This document shows, piece after piece, positions 9,242-17,239 of a stretch of 64,000 bases of DNA; within the stretch, counting starts at the first letter, position 1, and the number at the start of each line of letters is the position of its first letter. Position numbers and translations under genes: made by a program. Origin of the DNA: Oscillospiraceae bacterium (lineage in GTDB: Bacteria; Bacillota; Clostridia; Oscillospirales; Oscillospiraceae); contig JAFQZI010000069.1 of NCBI GenBank assembly GCA_017406005.1, positions 62,001 to 126,000 on the forward strand. Reading direction: 5' to 3'. The notes under the pieces were generated by a model. The model was not told the origin of the DNA. It worked only from the letters and a program-made list of their open reading frames with translations, and did not search any database.

Positions 9242-9258
9242 GCAGATCCCGGATCTGC
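9242..9258. promoter_or_regulatory. 17-bp perfect dyad in the leader, possible operator
   Basis: GCAGATCC, one central base, GGATCTGC: 8-bp perfect arms located about 10-25 nt downstream of the predicted transcription start. It may be a repressor site or a short leader hairpin that also blocks the ribosome site of the DUF2284 gene. Confidence 0.4.
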
Positions 9259-9269
9259 CTTTATTGTAT

Positions 9270-9797
9270 ATGGAATTGACAGAACTTGCAAGAGAAATCG
9301 GTTTTGAAGCCTTTGGGATTTTACGCATTGAGACACTGAAGCCTCTCCCTGAGGTGCGGGATATGTGCGCTGCCGGCAGGTGCCGCCTGTACGGGAAACG
9401 CTGGAGCTGCCCTCCGGCCTGCGGCAGCATCGAAAAATGTGCACAGCGGATTGCTTCCTATCAGAGCGGGCTGCTTGTACAGACCGTTGGAAAGCTGGAA
9501 GATGTTTTCGACGCGGAAGGCATCCACCGAACAGAACTCACGCACAAACATCGCTTTGAAACACTTGCAAGGCAGGCTCGTTTCCGGTTTCCTTCCTGTC
9601 TGCCGCTCACGGCGGGCGGCTGTACTCGGTGCGCTGTCTGCACATATCCGGATAAGCCCTGCCGCTTTCCGCGGAAGATGATGTCGTCCATGGAGGCTTA
9701 CGGGCTGCTGGTTTCGGAAGTCTGTGAGAAAAACGGAATCCCCTATTACTACGGCGAAGGAAGTATTGCGTTTACTTCCTGTATTCTTACATCATAA
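9270..9797 (+). CDS. DUF2284 cysteine-rich metal-binding protein
   Basis: 175 aa from ATG 9270 (MELTELAREIGFEAF), the first Met downstream of the promoter; the ribosome site is weak. Cysteines are grouped as C-AAGR-C, SCPPAC and C in the middle, then GGCTRCAVCTY, KPC and a final EVC, the DUF2284 pattern thought to bind metal or Fe-S. Members often lie beside corrinoid methyltransferases and cobalamin-related genes. It is followed after 12 nt by the UROD-corrinoid fusion, so it is first in that operon. Biochemical role unknown. Confidence 0.8.
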   Translation: MELTELAREIGFEAFGILRIETLKPLPEVRDMCAAGRCRLYGKRWSCPPACGSIEKCAQRIASYQSGLLVQTVGKLEDVFDAEGIHRTELTHKHRFETLARQARFRFPSCLPLTAGGCTRCAVCTYPDKPCRFPRKMMSSMEAYGLLVSEVCEKNGIPYYYGEGSIAFTSCILTS

Positions 9798-9809
9798 AAG
9801 GAGACTGCC

Positions 9810-11525
9810 ATGACTGCCAAAGAAATATTCCTCGAAATGCTGAAACCGGATGGAAAACCGGAACGCCTGCTCGACCAGTATGAAGCCCTGTGCCTGTGGC
9901 TCTTTGATCCGGTAAACGGCTATCTGATGAACGGGCGCGGCCCGGGGACGACCCGGAAGGACCTGTGGGGCGTAACCATCTCCTGGCCGGAAGACCACCC
10001 CGGCCAGCAGCCGATCACCACGGATGAGCTCAAAGTCCTCAAAGACATCACCCGGTGGAAAGACGTTGTCCATGCTCCGGACGTTGAGGCCAACTGCCAG
10101 AACGGCTGGGAGGAGTGCAGTAAGGCTGCACGGGAAGCGGCAGGGCCGGACAGGCTTCTCTTTGCCTTTTCCGGAACAGGTCTTTTTGAACAGTGCCACT
10201 TCCTGATGGGGTTTGAAGATACGCTCACCAACCTCTATGAGCACCCAGACGAGATGCACGAGCTGATCGAGTATATCTGCGAGTATAAGCTGAAGATCAT
10301 GCAGCTCTACTGCGAGAAGATGCACCCTGACGGGATCTTTTTCCATGATGACTGGGGCATCAAAACCAGCCTTTTCATGAAGCCGGAGATGTGGAGGGAA
10401 TTCTTTAAAGAGCCCTACCGCAGGATATACGGGTATATCCGTTCCCAGGGCATGATCGCCATCCATCATGCTGACTCATACCTCGCTCCGATCGTCGATG
10501 ACATGGCGGAGATCGGTATCCAGTGCTGGCAGGGTGTGCTTCCGGAAAATGACATCCCTGCGCTGCAGCGGCAGCTGAACGGAAAAATGATCCTCATGGG
10601 CGGAATCGGTGCGGCAATCGACCGGGCTGATTCAACGGAAGAGGAAATCCGGGCATACACGCGGAATATTCTGGAAACCTGCGCGCCGGGCGGGCATTTT
10701 ATTCCGAGTATCACCTATGGCCTCGCGGGGACGATCTTTCACCATGTCGATCCCGTTATCGACGATGAGATCCGAAAATATAATGCACAGGTTCACATGC
10801 CCGTGCGCAATACCGTCACCCTGCCGCGGCGAAGGGTGCGCTCTGCACCTGCGGCTGAAACAGCAAAAGAAGCCAGGACGGGTGATGTGCTCTCCGGGAT
10901 CAGCGCAGCTCTCTGCAAAGGGCAGCGCCGGCGCGTACTTGAGCTCGTGAATACCGCGCTTGCCGAAGGCAGGACCGCTGAGGAAATCCTGAACAACGGG
11001 TTGATTGCCGGAATGAACACCCTCGGGGAAGATTTCTCTGCCGGAAGGGCTTTTGTTCCTGAAATGCTGATCGCAGCCAAATGCATGAGCCAGGCGATGG
11101 ATGTGCTCAAGCCGCTTCTGCAGGGCAGCGAGCTCCGTGCCGTCGGCAAGGCTGTGATCGGAACCGTCAAGGGTGACCTGCACGACATCGGCAAAAACAT
11201 TGTCAAGCTTGCCTTTGAGAGCAGCGGCATCGAGGTAGTCGATCTCGGGGTGGATTCCTCTGCAGAGGTGTTTATTGAAACCGCGCAGAGGGAAAACTGC
11301 AGCATCATCGCCTGCTCCTCCCTGCTGACGACTTCCATGAATGAGATGGCACGTGTTGTGGAACTTGCCAGAGAAGCCGGCATTCGCGATAAAGTCACCA
11401 TCATGATCGGAGGTGCTCCGACTTCCCAGGAATACTGCGAGGCTATCGGCGCGGACCTTTATACACCCGATGCGGCAACCGCCGCCAGAAAGGCCGTGGA
11501 AGTGCTGCGTGCACGTTCCGCCTGA
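9810..11525 (+). CDS. UROD-type methyltransferase fused to a corrinoid protein
   Basis: 571 aa. Residues 1-~345 are a uroporphyrinogen-decarboxylase-like barrel of the MtaA/MtbA kind (FFHDDWG ~168, HHADSY ~219, GGIGAAIDRA ~267). After a basic linker, residues ~365-450 are the helical B12-binding cap and ~450-570 the Rossmann B12 domain with GDLHDIGKN; His458 is the predicted lower cobalt ligand. MtaA-type enzymes and corrinoid proteins are usually separate, so one chain may both carry the methyl group and transfer it. Methyl acceptor and substrate are unknown; the neighbouring homocysteine methyltransferase and RACo are natural partners. Confidence 0.9.
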   Translation: MTAKEIFLEMLKPDGKPERLLDQYEALCLWLFDPVNGYLMNGRGPGTTRKDLWGVTISWPEDHPGQQPITTDELKVLKDITRWKDVVHAPDVEANCQNGWEECSKAAREAAGPDRLLFAFSGTGLFEQCHFLMGFEDTLTNLYEHPDEMHELIEYICEYKLKIMQLYCEKMHPDGIFFHDDWGIKTSLFMKPEMWREFFKEPYRRIYGYIRSQGMIAIHHADSYLAPIVDDMAEIGIQCWQGVLPENDIPALQRQLNGKMILMGGIGAAIDRADSTEEEIRAYTRNILETCAPGGHFIPSITYGLAGTIFHHVDPVIDDEIRKYNAQVHMPVRNTVTLPRRRVRSAPAAETAKEARTGDVLSGISAALCKGQRRRVLELVNTALAEGRTAEEILNNGLIAGMNTLGEDFSAGRAFVPEMLIAAKCMSQAMDVLKPLLQGSELRAVGKAVIGTVKGDLHDIGKNIVKLAFESSGIEVVDLGVDSSAEVFIETAQRENCSIIACSSLLTTSMNEMARVVELAREAGIRDKVTIMIGGAPTSQEYCEAIGADLYTPDAATAARKAVEVLRARSA

Positions 11526-11553
11526 GAACCGGCAGGATACGGGAGAATTATCA

Positions 11554-11832
11554 TTGAATCAGAACTGGAAAGGAAAAGAGTATTCCTATTTTCGCCATGA
11601 AAAGTGTGAATACTTCCCCTGTCATGCCGGAGCGGACAGGGAAAACTTCAACTGCCTTTTCTGTTACTGCCCGCTCTATGCACTGGGGGACGAATGCGGC
11701 GGAGATTTCGTCTGGAACGAAAACGGGATTAAAGACTGCACCGCTTGTCTCTATCCGCATCAGCGGGAGAACTACGGCGAAATCGTAAGCCGCTTCCGGG
11801 AAATTGCAGACGCGATGCAAAAGAAAAGCTGA
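11554..11832 (+). CDS. cysteine-rich small-domain protein (PF04071 type)
   Basis: 92 aa from a TTG start (11554) with GGGAGA eight nt upstream; no ATG is available in frame nearby. Features: YSYFRHEKCEYFPCH, then FNCLFCYCPLY, ECGGDF, DCTACLYPH, giving about nine Cys. This matches the Cys-rich small domain sometimes fused to or encoded beside cobalamin-biosynthesis proteins, which fits its place at the end of a corrinoid operon. Probably binds Zn or Fe-S; function unknown. The gene ends 12 nt before a strong terminator. Confidence 0.8.
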   Translation: MNQNWKGKEYSYFRHEKCEYFPCHAGADRENFNCLFCYCPLYALGDECGGDFVWNENGIKDCTACLYPHQRENYGEIVSRFREIADAMQKKS

Positions 11833-11843
11833 AGAAAATCGAA

Positions 11844-11869
11844 CAGGGCAGCCCTTCGGGGCTGCCCTG
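11844..11869. terminator. strong 11-bp hairpin between convergent operons
   Basis: Perfect 11-bp stem CAGGGCAGCCC / GGGCTGCCCTG with a TTCG tetraloop, followed on the plus strand by CATTTTC. It separates the corrinoid operon (+) from cooT (-) and can serve both. Confidence 0.8.
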
Positions 11870-11883
11870 CATTTTCTGCCCGA

Positions 11884-12078
11884 TCAGGCAGACTGCTTTG
11901 CACTCTGTGCGATAAAAATCTCATTTTCCATGAGATCTACTTTGTCAATGCTCCCGTCCACTGAGGTGGAAATTCCCATGATATCCGTAAAAATGAGCCT
12001 CCCCTTCTCAGATCTGACAGCAGCGACATTTTTGGCCAGCACTTCATGCTTCTCGTTGTAAACGGTGGAAAGGCACAT
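11884..12078 (-). CDS. cooT: CooT-family nickel-binding protein
   Basis: 64 aa beginning MCLSTVY, the hallmark of CooT; the Cys2 thiol at the mature N terminus is the known Ni(II) ligand. CooT is a small homodimeric nickel chaperone linked to CO dehydrogenase maturation in Rhodospirillum, but it also occurs in bacteria that lack cooJ. It is the last gene of the eight-gene minus-strand operon, 4 nt after the His-rich peptide gene. Confidence 0.88.
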   Translation of the reverse strand: MCLSTVYNEKHEVLAKNVAAVRSEKGRLIFTDIMGISTSVDGSIDKVDLMENEIFIAQSAKQSA

Positions 12079-12082
12079 CGGT

Positions 12083-12319
12083 TCAGCCCTCCTTGTTCAG
12101 AAGTCGCAGCGCTTCCTCAAGCTTTCCAATCCCGCTCTGGAAGCTGTCGCACGCATCGTGAATCAGATGCTCGGCATCCCCTCCGGCGCTGTGTGCCAGC
12201 TCGTGCAGTTCCTCCGCATGATGGTGCGTATGGTCTGCCATATATTTCAGAAGGGCAAGAACCTCTTCCGGAGAATGCTCCTCGTGGTGATGGCCGTGCC
12301 CGTATTCTGGATCATGCAT
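12083..12319 (-). CDS. His-rich small protein, putative metal handling
   Basis: 78 aa, about 14 His, clustered as HGHHHEEH at 8-15 and HTHHHAEELHELAH at 30-43; the rest is predicted helical and acidic. No known domain is recognised. Position between an acetyl-CoA-synthase-like protein and CooT suggests Ni (or Co/Zn) storage or delivery. This is inference from composition and context. Confidence 0.75.
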   Translation of the reverse strand: MHDPEYGHGHHHEEHSPEEVLALLKYMADHTHHHAEELHELAHSAGGDAEHLIHDACDSFQSGIGKLEEALRLLNKEG

Positions 12320-12332
12320 CTCTTATGCCCCC

Positions 12333-13067
12333 TTACTCTGTAGTGTGTTTTTCCTTGCCGAAGTGGAGCTCCTTCATGCCTTCCACCTCGTCGCAGATCG
12401 GCTTGAGCATACAGGTGGTGCAGTCGGTCGACATGCCTTCCATGATTTTGGTAAGGCTCATCGTGATTTTGCCCACCTGCTGCGCCGCTTTCTGCAGCCC
12501 GGCATAATCGGCATCCGGGGCAGTGATGAACAGCACCCTGGCGGAGATAATGTTCTCATCCTGTTTGTACTGGCGAAGGAAGGAATTGCCGACCCGTTCA
12601 AAGGAAATGCCCTTGCGGATCGCCTCTTTGCTGATCCGGATCTGCTCCCGGTGGTTTTCGCTGCTGGTGCGGATCATATAGCCTTTCGGAAAGACACGGT
12701 ATTTGACAAAATCCATGTTCTGGATCGCGCGAAAAGCCTGCTCCGTGTCATCATCATCGCTTTCGATATCTCCTACGCGCAGCAGCGTCACGCGAGCAAA
12801 CGGTGTGCTCCCGCGGATAGAACCGAGATCCTGCCCATAGACAAAAATGCCGTCTCCGTCAACCAGCTCAGGTGAAGTGGTAACGCAGGTGAAGTTGACC
12901 GCCGGTTTGTCGTCTCCTCCGAGCTCATAAGCAGCATCGCGGGCCATGATCAGCTCAAAAGCTCCGGCGTCTTCCCAGGCGCGGTCAGGGTTGTAGCTGT
13001 AGCGCTGCGGGGCAGACTTTCCGGTAAGCCCCGCAACGTCACGGATAATCTGGTTGTAGATTTCCAT
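12333..13067 (-). CDS. acetyl-CoA synthase beta-subunit-like protein without A-cluster
   Basis: 244 aa. The segment DGIFVYGQDLGSIRG (~72-86) and the stretch from QIRISKEAIRKG through FERVG to the following TAPDAD resemble the N-terminal/middle domain of CdhC/AcsB (archaeal CdhC has VGPDLKDM and RVSKDT at equivalent places). The Cys-rich A-cluster domain that would follow is absent; instead the chain ends with Cys216, Cys219 and Cys225 in CTTCMLKPIC. It is therefore not a complete acetyl-CoA synthase and may be a nickel or corrinoid docking factor. Its start overlaps the stop of the 59-aa gene (TGATG). Family assignment rests on remembered motifs and needs a profile search. Confidence 0.55.
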   Translation of the reverse strand: MEIYNQIIRDVAGLTGKSAPQRYSYNPDRAWEDAGAFELIMARDAAYELGGDDKPAVNFTCVTTSPELVDGDGIFVYGQDLGSIRGSTPFARVTLLRVGDIESDDDDTEQAFRAIQNMDFVKYRVFPKGYMIRTSSENHREQIRISKEAIRKGISFERVGNSFLRQYKQDENIISARVLFITAPDADYAGLQKAAQQVGKITMSLTKIMEGMSTDCTTCMLKPICDEVEGMKELHFGKEKHTTE

Positions 13068-13246
13068 CAGAATTTAATATCCTGCTTTTTCCTGTCAAAG
13101 ATCCGGTTCACCATGGTATAGGCCCAGCCGAGCACTTTCTGGTCAAGGTTCCAGAAATAGACGACAAAGAGCACACCGATAGCAATCGAAAGAATGACGC
13201 AAATCTTCAGGATAATGTTGAAAAGTACTTTAAAAAATTTGCACAT
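13067..13246 (-). CDS. 59-aa single-pass membrane peptide
   Basis: Begins MCKFFKVLF with GGAGT about 9 nt upstream, continues with a hydrophobic helix (~9-32) and a basic tail ending DRKKQDIKF. The stop shares a base with the ATG of the acetyl-CoA-synthase-like gene (TGATG), and the start lies 27 nt after the activator gene, so it is embedded in the operon. No homolog recognised; it may anchor the complex to the membrane. Confidence 0.7.
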   Translation of the reverse strand: MCKFFKVLFNIILKICVILSIAIGVLFVVYFWNLDQKVLGWAYTMVNRIFDRKKQDIKF

Positions 13247-13273
13247 AGCTTACTCCTTTCAAATCAGAGTGCT

Positions 13274-14068
13274 TTACGCTTTTGCCAGCCCCTTCTGGCG
13301 GGCATATTCTGCTGCGCCCAGTGCACCCATGAGCTGCGGGTCAGTCTTGAGGTCGATGACCTTGAGTTTCAGAACGCGCTCGATCGCCTGCTTCAGTCCG
13401 GCATTCTTTGCACAGCCGCCGGTCAGTGTAATGGAATCGGTTGCGCCGGCCTTCTTTGCCATAACAAAGCAGCGCTTTGCAACAGCCATCTGGATGCCTG
13501 CCGCAATCTCGTCCATCGGCTTGTTCTCACCGACGAGCGTAATGACTTCAGACTCGGCAAAAACCGTGCACTGTGCCGTAATGGGGATGACATTCTTTGC
13601 CGTGAGGGACAGGTTGGAAAACTCGGGCAGGCTCATTTCAAAGGACCTGGCCATCGCTTCGTAGAAACGGCCGGTGCCTGCGGCGCATTTATCGTTCATG
13701 GCGAAGTTCTTTACGGTACCGTCCGTGTCAACCTGGATGCCCTTGACGTCCTGGCCGCCGATGTCAATGATAGCCTTTACACTGGGATCCGTGATATGAA
13801 CGCCCATGGCGTGGCAGGAAATCTCAGAGATGTTTTCATCTGCAAAAGGAACCTTGTTGCGGCCGTAACCGGTACCGATGAGGTAAGCCAGCTCCTTGGA
13901 AGATTTCAGCCCAACCTTGTTGAGGACTTCTTCCATGGCAAGCTTTGCGCTTACTTCTGCATTGATTTTGCTTTTGATGGTGGTATCCGCACAGATTTTG
14001 CCATCCTCGTCAAGAATAACCGCTTTTGTGTAAGTGGAACCTACGTCACAGCCTCCGAAATATTTCAT
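13274..14068 (-). CDS. ASKHA ATPase activator, HgdC/BcrA-BadF type
   Basis: 264 aa, the normal length of 2-hydroxyacyl-CoA dehydratase activators. Visible: GGCDVGSTYTKAVIL phosphate-1 loop, IDIGGQDVK, and the two cluster cysteines Cys128 (NDKCAAGTGRF) and Cys167 (TAQCTVF). Two subunits share one [4Fe-4S], and ATP hydrolysis drives a low-potential electron into the double-cubane partner. The partner is encoded just upstream by the two large dehydratase-type genes. A 3' palindromic repeat separates it from them. Confidence 0.93.
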   Translation of the reverse strand: MKYFGGCDVGSTYTKAVILDEDGKICADTTIKSKINAEVSAKLAMEEVLNKVGLKSSKELAYLIGTGYGRNKVPFADENISEISCHAMGVHITDPSVKAIIDIGGQDVKGIQVDTDGTVKNFAMNDKCAAGTGRFYEAMARSFEMSLPEFSNLSLTAKNVIPITAQCTVFAESEVITLVGENKPMDEIAAGIQMAVAKRCFVMAKKAGATDSITLTGGCAKNAGLKQAIERVLKLKVIDLKTDPQLMGALGAAEYARQKGLAKA

Positions 14069-14114
14069 GTTTTTCTCCTTAAACTAAATAAATATTTTTT
14101 ATTTTTGATAAACA

Positions 14115-14165
14115 CCTCATCCACCGCTGCGCGATCCCCCTTCCCCATGTGGGAAGGTAATGAGG
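14115..14165. repeat. REP-like palindromic element, family 2, copy 1
   Basis: Starts CCTCATCC and ends with its complement ATGAGG, containing CCCCCTTCCCC followed by GGGAAGG as an inner hairpin. A related copy lies at 53880-53939. It sits in the gap between the activator and dehydratase-type genes, inside the operon. Confidence 0.65.
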
Positions 14166-14173
14166 TTAAGAGG

Positions 14174-15964
14174 TTACATGCAGGCTTCGTCGTCGAAGTC
14201 GCACAGGGTCGGGTCAACGGGCTCGGCCTTCATGACCGTGCGCATATACTCGTTGACCTTCGCACGCATATCCTTGCGGGAAACCGTGCGCGGATCCATC
14301 AGATCGTGCTCGATCCAGATCATATGGTAGCCTTTATCGCGTGCCTGTTCATCCAGGATACCCTGCAGGGTTGCCATGTTCTTGCAGGCGACGTTTTGAT
14401 ACATGATAATGATTTCAACATTCCAGGCTTCACACTGACGCCACAGCTCATCCACAACATTGTGGTAGCCGCCGTTTGTGTGGCGGCGCATGACCATGCG
14501 CTCGTACAGACGGGCAAGATCCTGAAGAGCGAGCTCTTTATCTTCCGTCTCCAGAGGCTTGGTGAAGTTGAGGGATTCCATCTCCACGAGGATGTCGACG
14601 CCCCAGCAGTTTGCAAGCCAGTTGCTGAAGTTGGCATAATAGTGGGCCGGGCAGGACCATACGATGCCGCGGTACTTCATCTTGCCGCGCCACGGCTCTT
14701 CCCTGCGCTCGTATGCCTTCATCATAATGTCATTGACTTTGCGGAAGGTCTTCATCACGCGGGGATCCATGCCGCCGTCCATCTCATAGTTCCACTTGCG
14801 GAACAGCTCGTAGCACGGGCCAAGGATCTGCGGGTACGGCGTCTTGTTGACTTCCCACTTCTCCAGCTCATACTTCGTCTCTTCGTTGAAGCGCTTCATA
14901 GTGGTGAAGTAGGCATCCCAGTTCCACTTGGCGCCTGTCACATTCTCCACAAAGCGGATGCAGGCCTTGATGTCTTCCGCCGCATCCTCCACCGTCTCCT
15001 CATATTCATAACGGACAGGGAACGTCAGATGGAACACCGGCAGATCCGGGAACCGGCGGGACATGTAGGACGAGGCCATCGTCGAACCGTCGCACGGCAT
15101 GGAGGAAGAAATGAAGCAGGAGCCGAGATGCGGGAGCGCATCGATAACCAGGGCGCCGCATTCGGAAGACGGCACCGGGCAGGTATCCGCCGGAAGGCCG
15201 AAGGATTCTACCGCGTCGATATACGGTACGCAGGTGAGCTGGTCAATCTCGGAAACCAGGAAAACCGGCATCAGCTGATACGGAATGCCGATCAGGTCAG
15301 GGAAGCCTGCCATGATCTGGCCCATCGTCATCTCGTCGAACAGGACGATCTTCTTGTTCAGCTCGGCGCTGTTGCCGTTCTTCTTATCGCCCTTTGCAAG
15401 AAGGACAAGGTTCTCGGCGACATAGCGAAAGATATCATAGATCATCAGATGGCTCATCTGCAGTGCGCTGCCGCGTTGGCCCATGATATTCTTATCCATG
15501 AACCCCACACAACACATGTAGGAGATCATCCAGCGGTACCAGAAGGTGGTATTCAGGGCGGGGATCAGATCCTTGGAGAAGGTTGCGAGGAGCATGCCCC
15601 ACATCCGCAGCCATTCCTTATAGTCATACGCCGTGTCCTTCACACCGCGCCACTCGCGGCGGACCGTTGCCATGGCGCCCTTGCGGTAGAGCTTGCCGAG
15701 GCGTTTTTCTCCGTTCAGCAGAAGATCCATCCTCTCCTCGGGAGACATCGCCATTATAGCCCTGAACTCTTCCGAAATTCTCCGGCCGTCGTCTTTAATA
15801 TCGTTCAGGCGGTCATTTCCGAACTTTTTCCAGTCCGTCTCCTTGAACATATCGACAATAATGCTGCCGACTTCCAGCAGGTTTTCTCCCTGCTTTTTCC
15901 AGTCCATATTGTCTTTCGCCCGGAAGAATGCGGGATTCGGAAATTTTACTTTATTCTTTGCCAT
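14174..15964 (-). CDS. 2-hydroxyacyl-CoA dehydratase / benzoyl-CoA reductase-type large subunit
   Basis: 596 aa, longer than usual dehydratase subunits (~380-480) owing to a ~150-residue N-terminal extension. The HgdAB fold is suggested by LTCVPYIDAVESFGL, the Cys-rich centre (TCPVPSSEC, SSSMPCDG), SCPAHYYANF and the C-terminal block with Cys527 in NVACKNMATL followed by HDLMDPRT. It should pair with the 401-aa subunit to hold Fe-S clusters reduced by the ASKHA activator. Start overlaps the preceding stop (TGATG). Substrate unknown: no CoA-transferase or acyl-CoA gene is nearby, so a non-CoA reductase role (double-cubane protein) is possible. Confidence 0.82.
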   Translation of the reverse strand: MAKNKVKFPNPAFFRAKDNMDWKKQGENLLEVGSIIVDMFKETDWKKFGNDRLNDIKDDGRRISEEFRAIMAMSPEERMDLLLNGEKRLGKLYRKGAMATVRREWRGVKDTAYDYKEWLRMWGMLLATFSKDLIPALNTTFWYRWMISYMCCVGFMDKNIMGQRGSALQMSHLMIYDIFRYVAENLVLLAKGDKKNGNSAELNKKIVLFDEMTMGQIMAGFPDLIGIPYQLMPVFLVSEIDQLTCVPYIDAVESFGLPADTCPVPSSECGALVIDALPHLGSCFISSSMPCDGSTMASSYMSRRFPDLPVFHLTFPVRYEYEETVEDAAEDIKACIRFVENVTGAKWNWDAYFTTMKRFNEETKYELEKWEVNKTPYPQILGPCYELFRKWNYEMDGGMDPRVMKTFRKVNDIMMKAYERREEPWRGKMKYRGIVWSCPAHYYANFSNWLANCWGVDILVEMESLNFTKPLETEDKELALQDLARLYERMVMRRHTNGGYHNVVDELWRQCEAWNVEIIIMYQNVACKNMATLQGILDEQARDKGYHMIWIEHDLMDPRTVSRKDMRAKVNEYMRTVMKAEPVDPTLCDFDDEACM

Positions 15965-17169
15965 CAGTTCCTGCCTCCCTTCTTCTGAATGCGTTTAATC
16001 TCCAGCGACTCGACAAACGCCTGGAAGCGTGTGCGCAGCTGGCCGGAGGTCTTGTTGTTGTAAAGGCGGTCGATACTCAGGACAGGCCACCCTCTCTCTT
16101 CTGCCATGATGTGGCTGACCAGCGCACGCTCGAAGCCCCAGAAATCACAGTATTTCATCTGCTCGTAGATTATGCCGTCCGCGTTGAATTCTCTGGCAAG
16201 CCTGTCCGCCGTGTCACGGCGCTGCTGGACCTTTTCATCGCTGATGTAACGGGCGCACTCCGACACTTCCATGTAATGGCGGCAGATCTGCTCCAGCGCC
16301 GGTTCATCGTCTTTCAGCTCGATGACTTCGCGCCCCGGGAAGGATCCGTAGCAGAATCTGTCTGCCACGACCATCGCGCCGGCTTCCTCGATCATCTGGA
16401 TGAGGCCCGGATCGTCGATCTCGCTGCCGACGACGGCAACCCTTGCGCGGTACCACGGCTTCGGATCCGGTTCACGCGTCTTCAGCTCTTCCAGCGTCTC
16501 TCGCAGGTAGGGCAGGATCAGCGCCTTCGGGCAGGTATACGAAACCAGGCAGATCACATGGAACTCGTAACCCGTGATGACCGGGTTTTCCGCTTTGCGC
16601 ATGTCGCCGATTTCCGTGATGATCCGGCAGACTTCGTTGTGCTCTTCCACTGCCTTGCGGATCGCGGCATCCGAAATATCCACCCCATAGTTGGCGTTCA
16701 TGATATCCAGAAGGCGGATCTTCATCTGCTTGACGTAGGAACGGACTGTGTAATCCTCAATTTTATAAGGCATATCGCAGTGCGTCACAAACATGTTGGG
16801 CTTATCGTTCATTTTGAGCAGTTCGAAATGCTCATAGAAGCGGTTCATCATAGAACAAGCGTCAACACCTGCAAGCCCGTCCAGGAAGTTGAAGCCGCCC
16901 TCGATGCCTCTCTCCACCAGAGCACGCGCAAACTCGCAGGTATAGTTGGACATGTAGTACGTTGCAATGTCCACCGACCCGGTGCGCGGTGCGCGCAGCC
17001 TGACGGAGAAGCACTGCCCCAGATTCAGCAGCACTTCGGGGATATGGAAGCACGTATACCCGATGGCAAGGCCTCCATCCGCTTTTGCCTTCTCGACAAG
17101 CTCGTTATCGGCATTGTCGAGAAGATTTTCAAAGAAAATCAGATGCTTCAGATCTCTCAAATAATACAC
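15964..17169 (-). CDS. 2-hydroxyacyl-CoA dehydratase-type subunit with canonical cluster cysteines
   Basis: 401 aa. The three cysteines expected to bind a cubane are present: Cys40 (GYTCFHIPEVLL), Cys105 (DACSMMNR) and Cys341 (KYCDFWGFE), and the chain ends with the family block GQLRTRFQAFVE. This is HgdB/BcrC/BzdN-like architecture. It follows cooC in the operon with a 70-nt gap that contains a hairpin. With the 596-aa subunit it likely forms an ATP-activated double-cubane enzyme. Confidence 0.87.
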   Translation of the reverse strand: MYYLRDLKHLIFFENLLDNADNELVEKAKADGGLAIGYTCFHIPEVLLNLGQCFSVRLRAPRTGSVDIATYYMSNYTCEFARALVERGIEGGFNFLDGLAGVDACSMMNRFYEHFELLKMNDKPNMFVTHCDMPYKIEDYTVRSYVKQMKIRLLDIMNANYGVDISDAAIRKAVEEHNEVCRIITEIGDMRKAENPVITGYEFHVICLVSYTCPKALILPYLRETLEELKTREPDPKPWYRARVAVVGSEIDDPGLIQMIEEAGAMVVADRFCYGSFPGREVIELKDDEPALEQICRHYMEVSECARYISDEKVQQRRDTADRLAREFNADGIIYEQMKYCDFWGFERALVSHIMAEERGWPVLSIDRLYNNKTSGQLRTRFQAFVESLEIKRIQKKGGRN

Positions 17170-17204
17170 CCCTCTCCTTTTGTATGTTTTTTATCTGAAG
17201 ATCG

Positions 17205-17222
17205 GGAGCCGTTTCCGGCTCC
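17205..17222. terminator. GC hairpin between cooC and the dehydratase-type genes
   Basis: 7-bp stem GGAGCCG / CGGCTCC with a 4-nt loop. In the minus (transcribed) direction it is followed by CGATCTTCAGATAAAAAA rather than a T-run, so it is more likely an mRNA-processing or attenuation element than a full terminator. Confidence 0.35.
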
Positions 17223-17239
17223 GCAAAAGATTTGCCGGG

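Noticed and set aside
9198..9269. TTG start giving a 24-codon longer DUF2284 protein
   Set aside because: That TTG is the first part of the TTGACA promoter hexamer; translation must begin downstream.
13796..15988. Long plus-strand open frame of about 730 codons opposite the dehydratase-type large subunit
   Set aside because: It is the complement of a well-supported gene in an operon, has His/Val/Ala-rich shadow composition and no ribosome site or family match.
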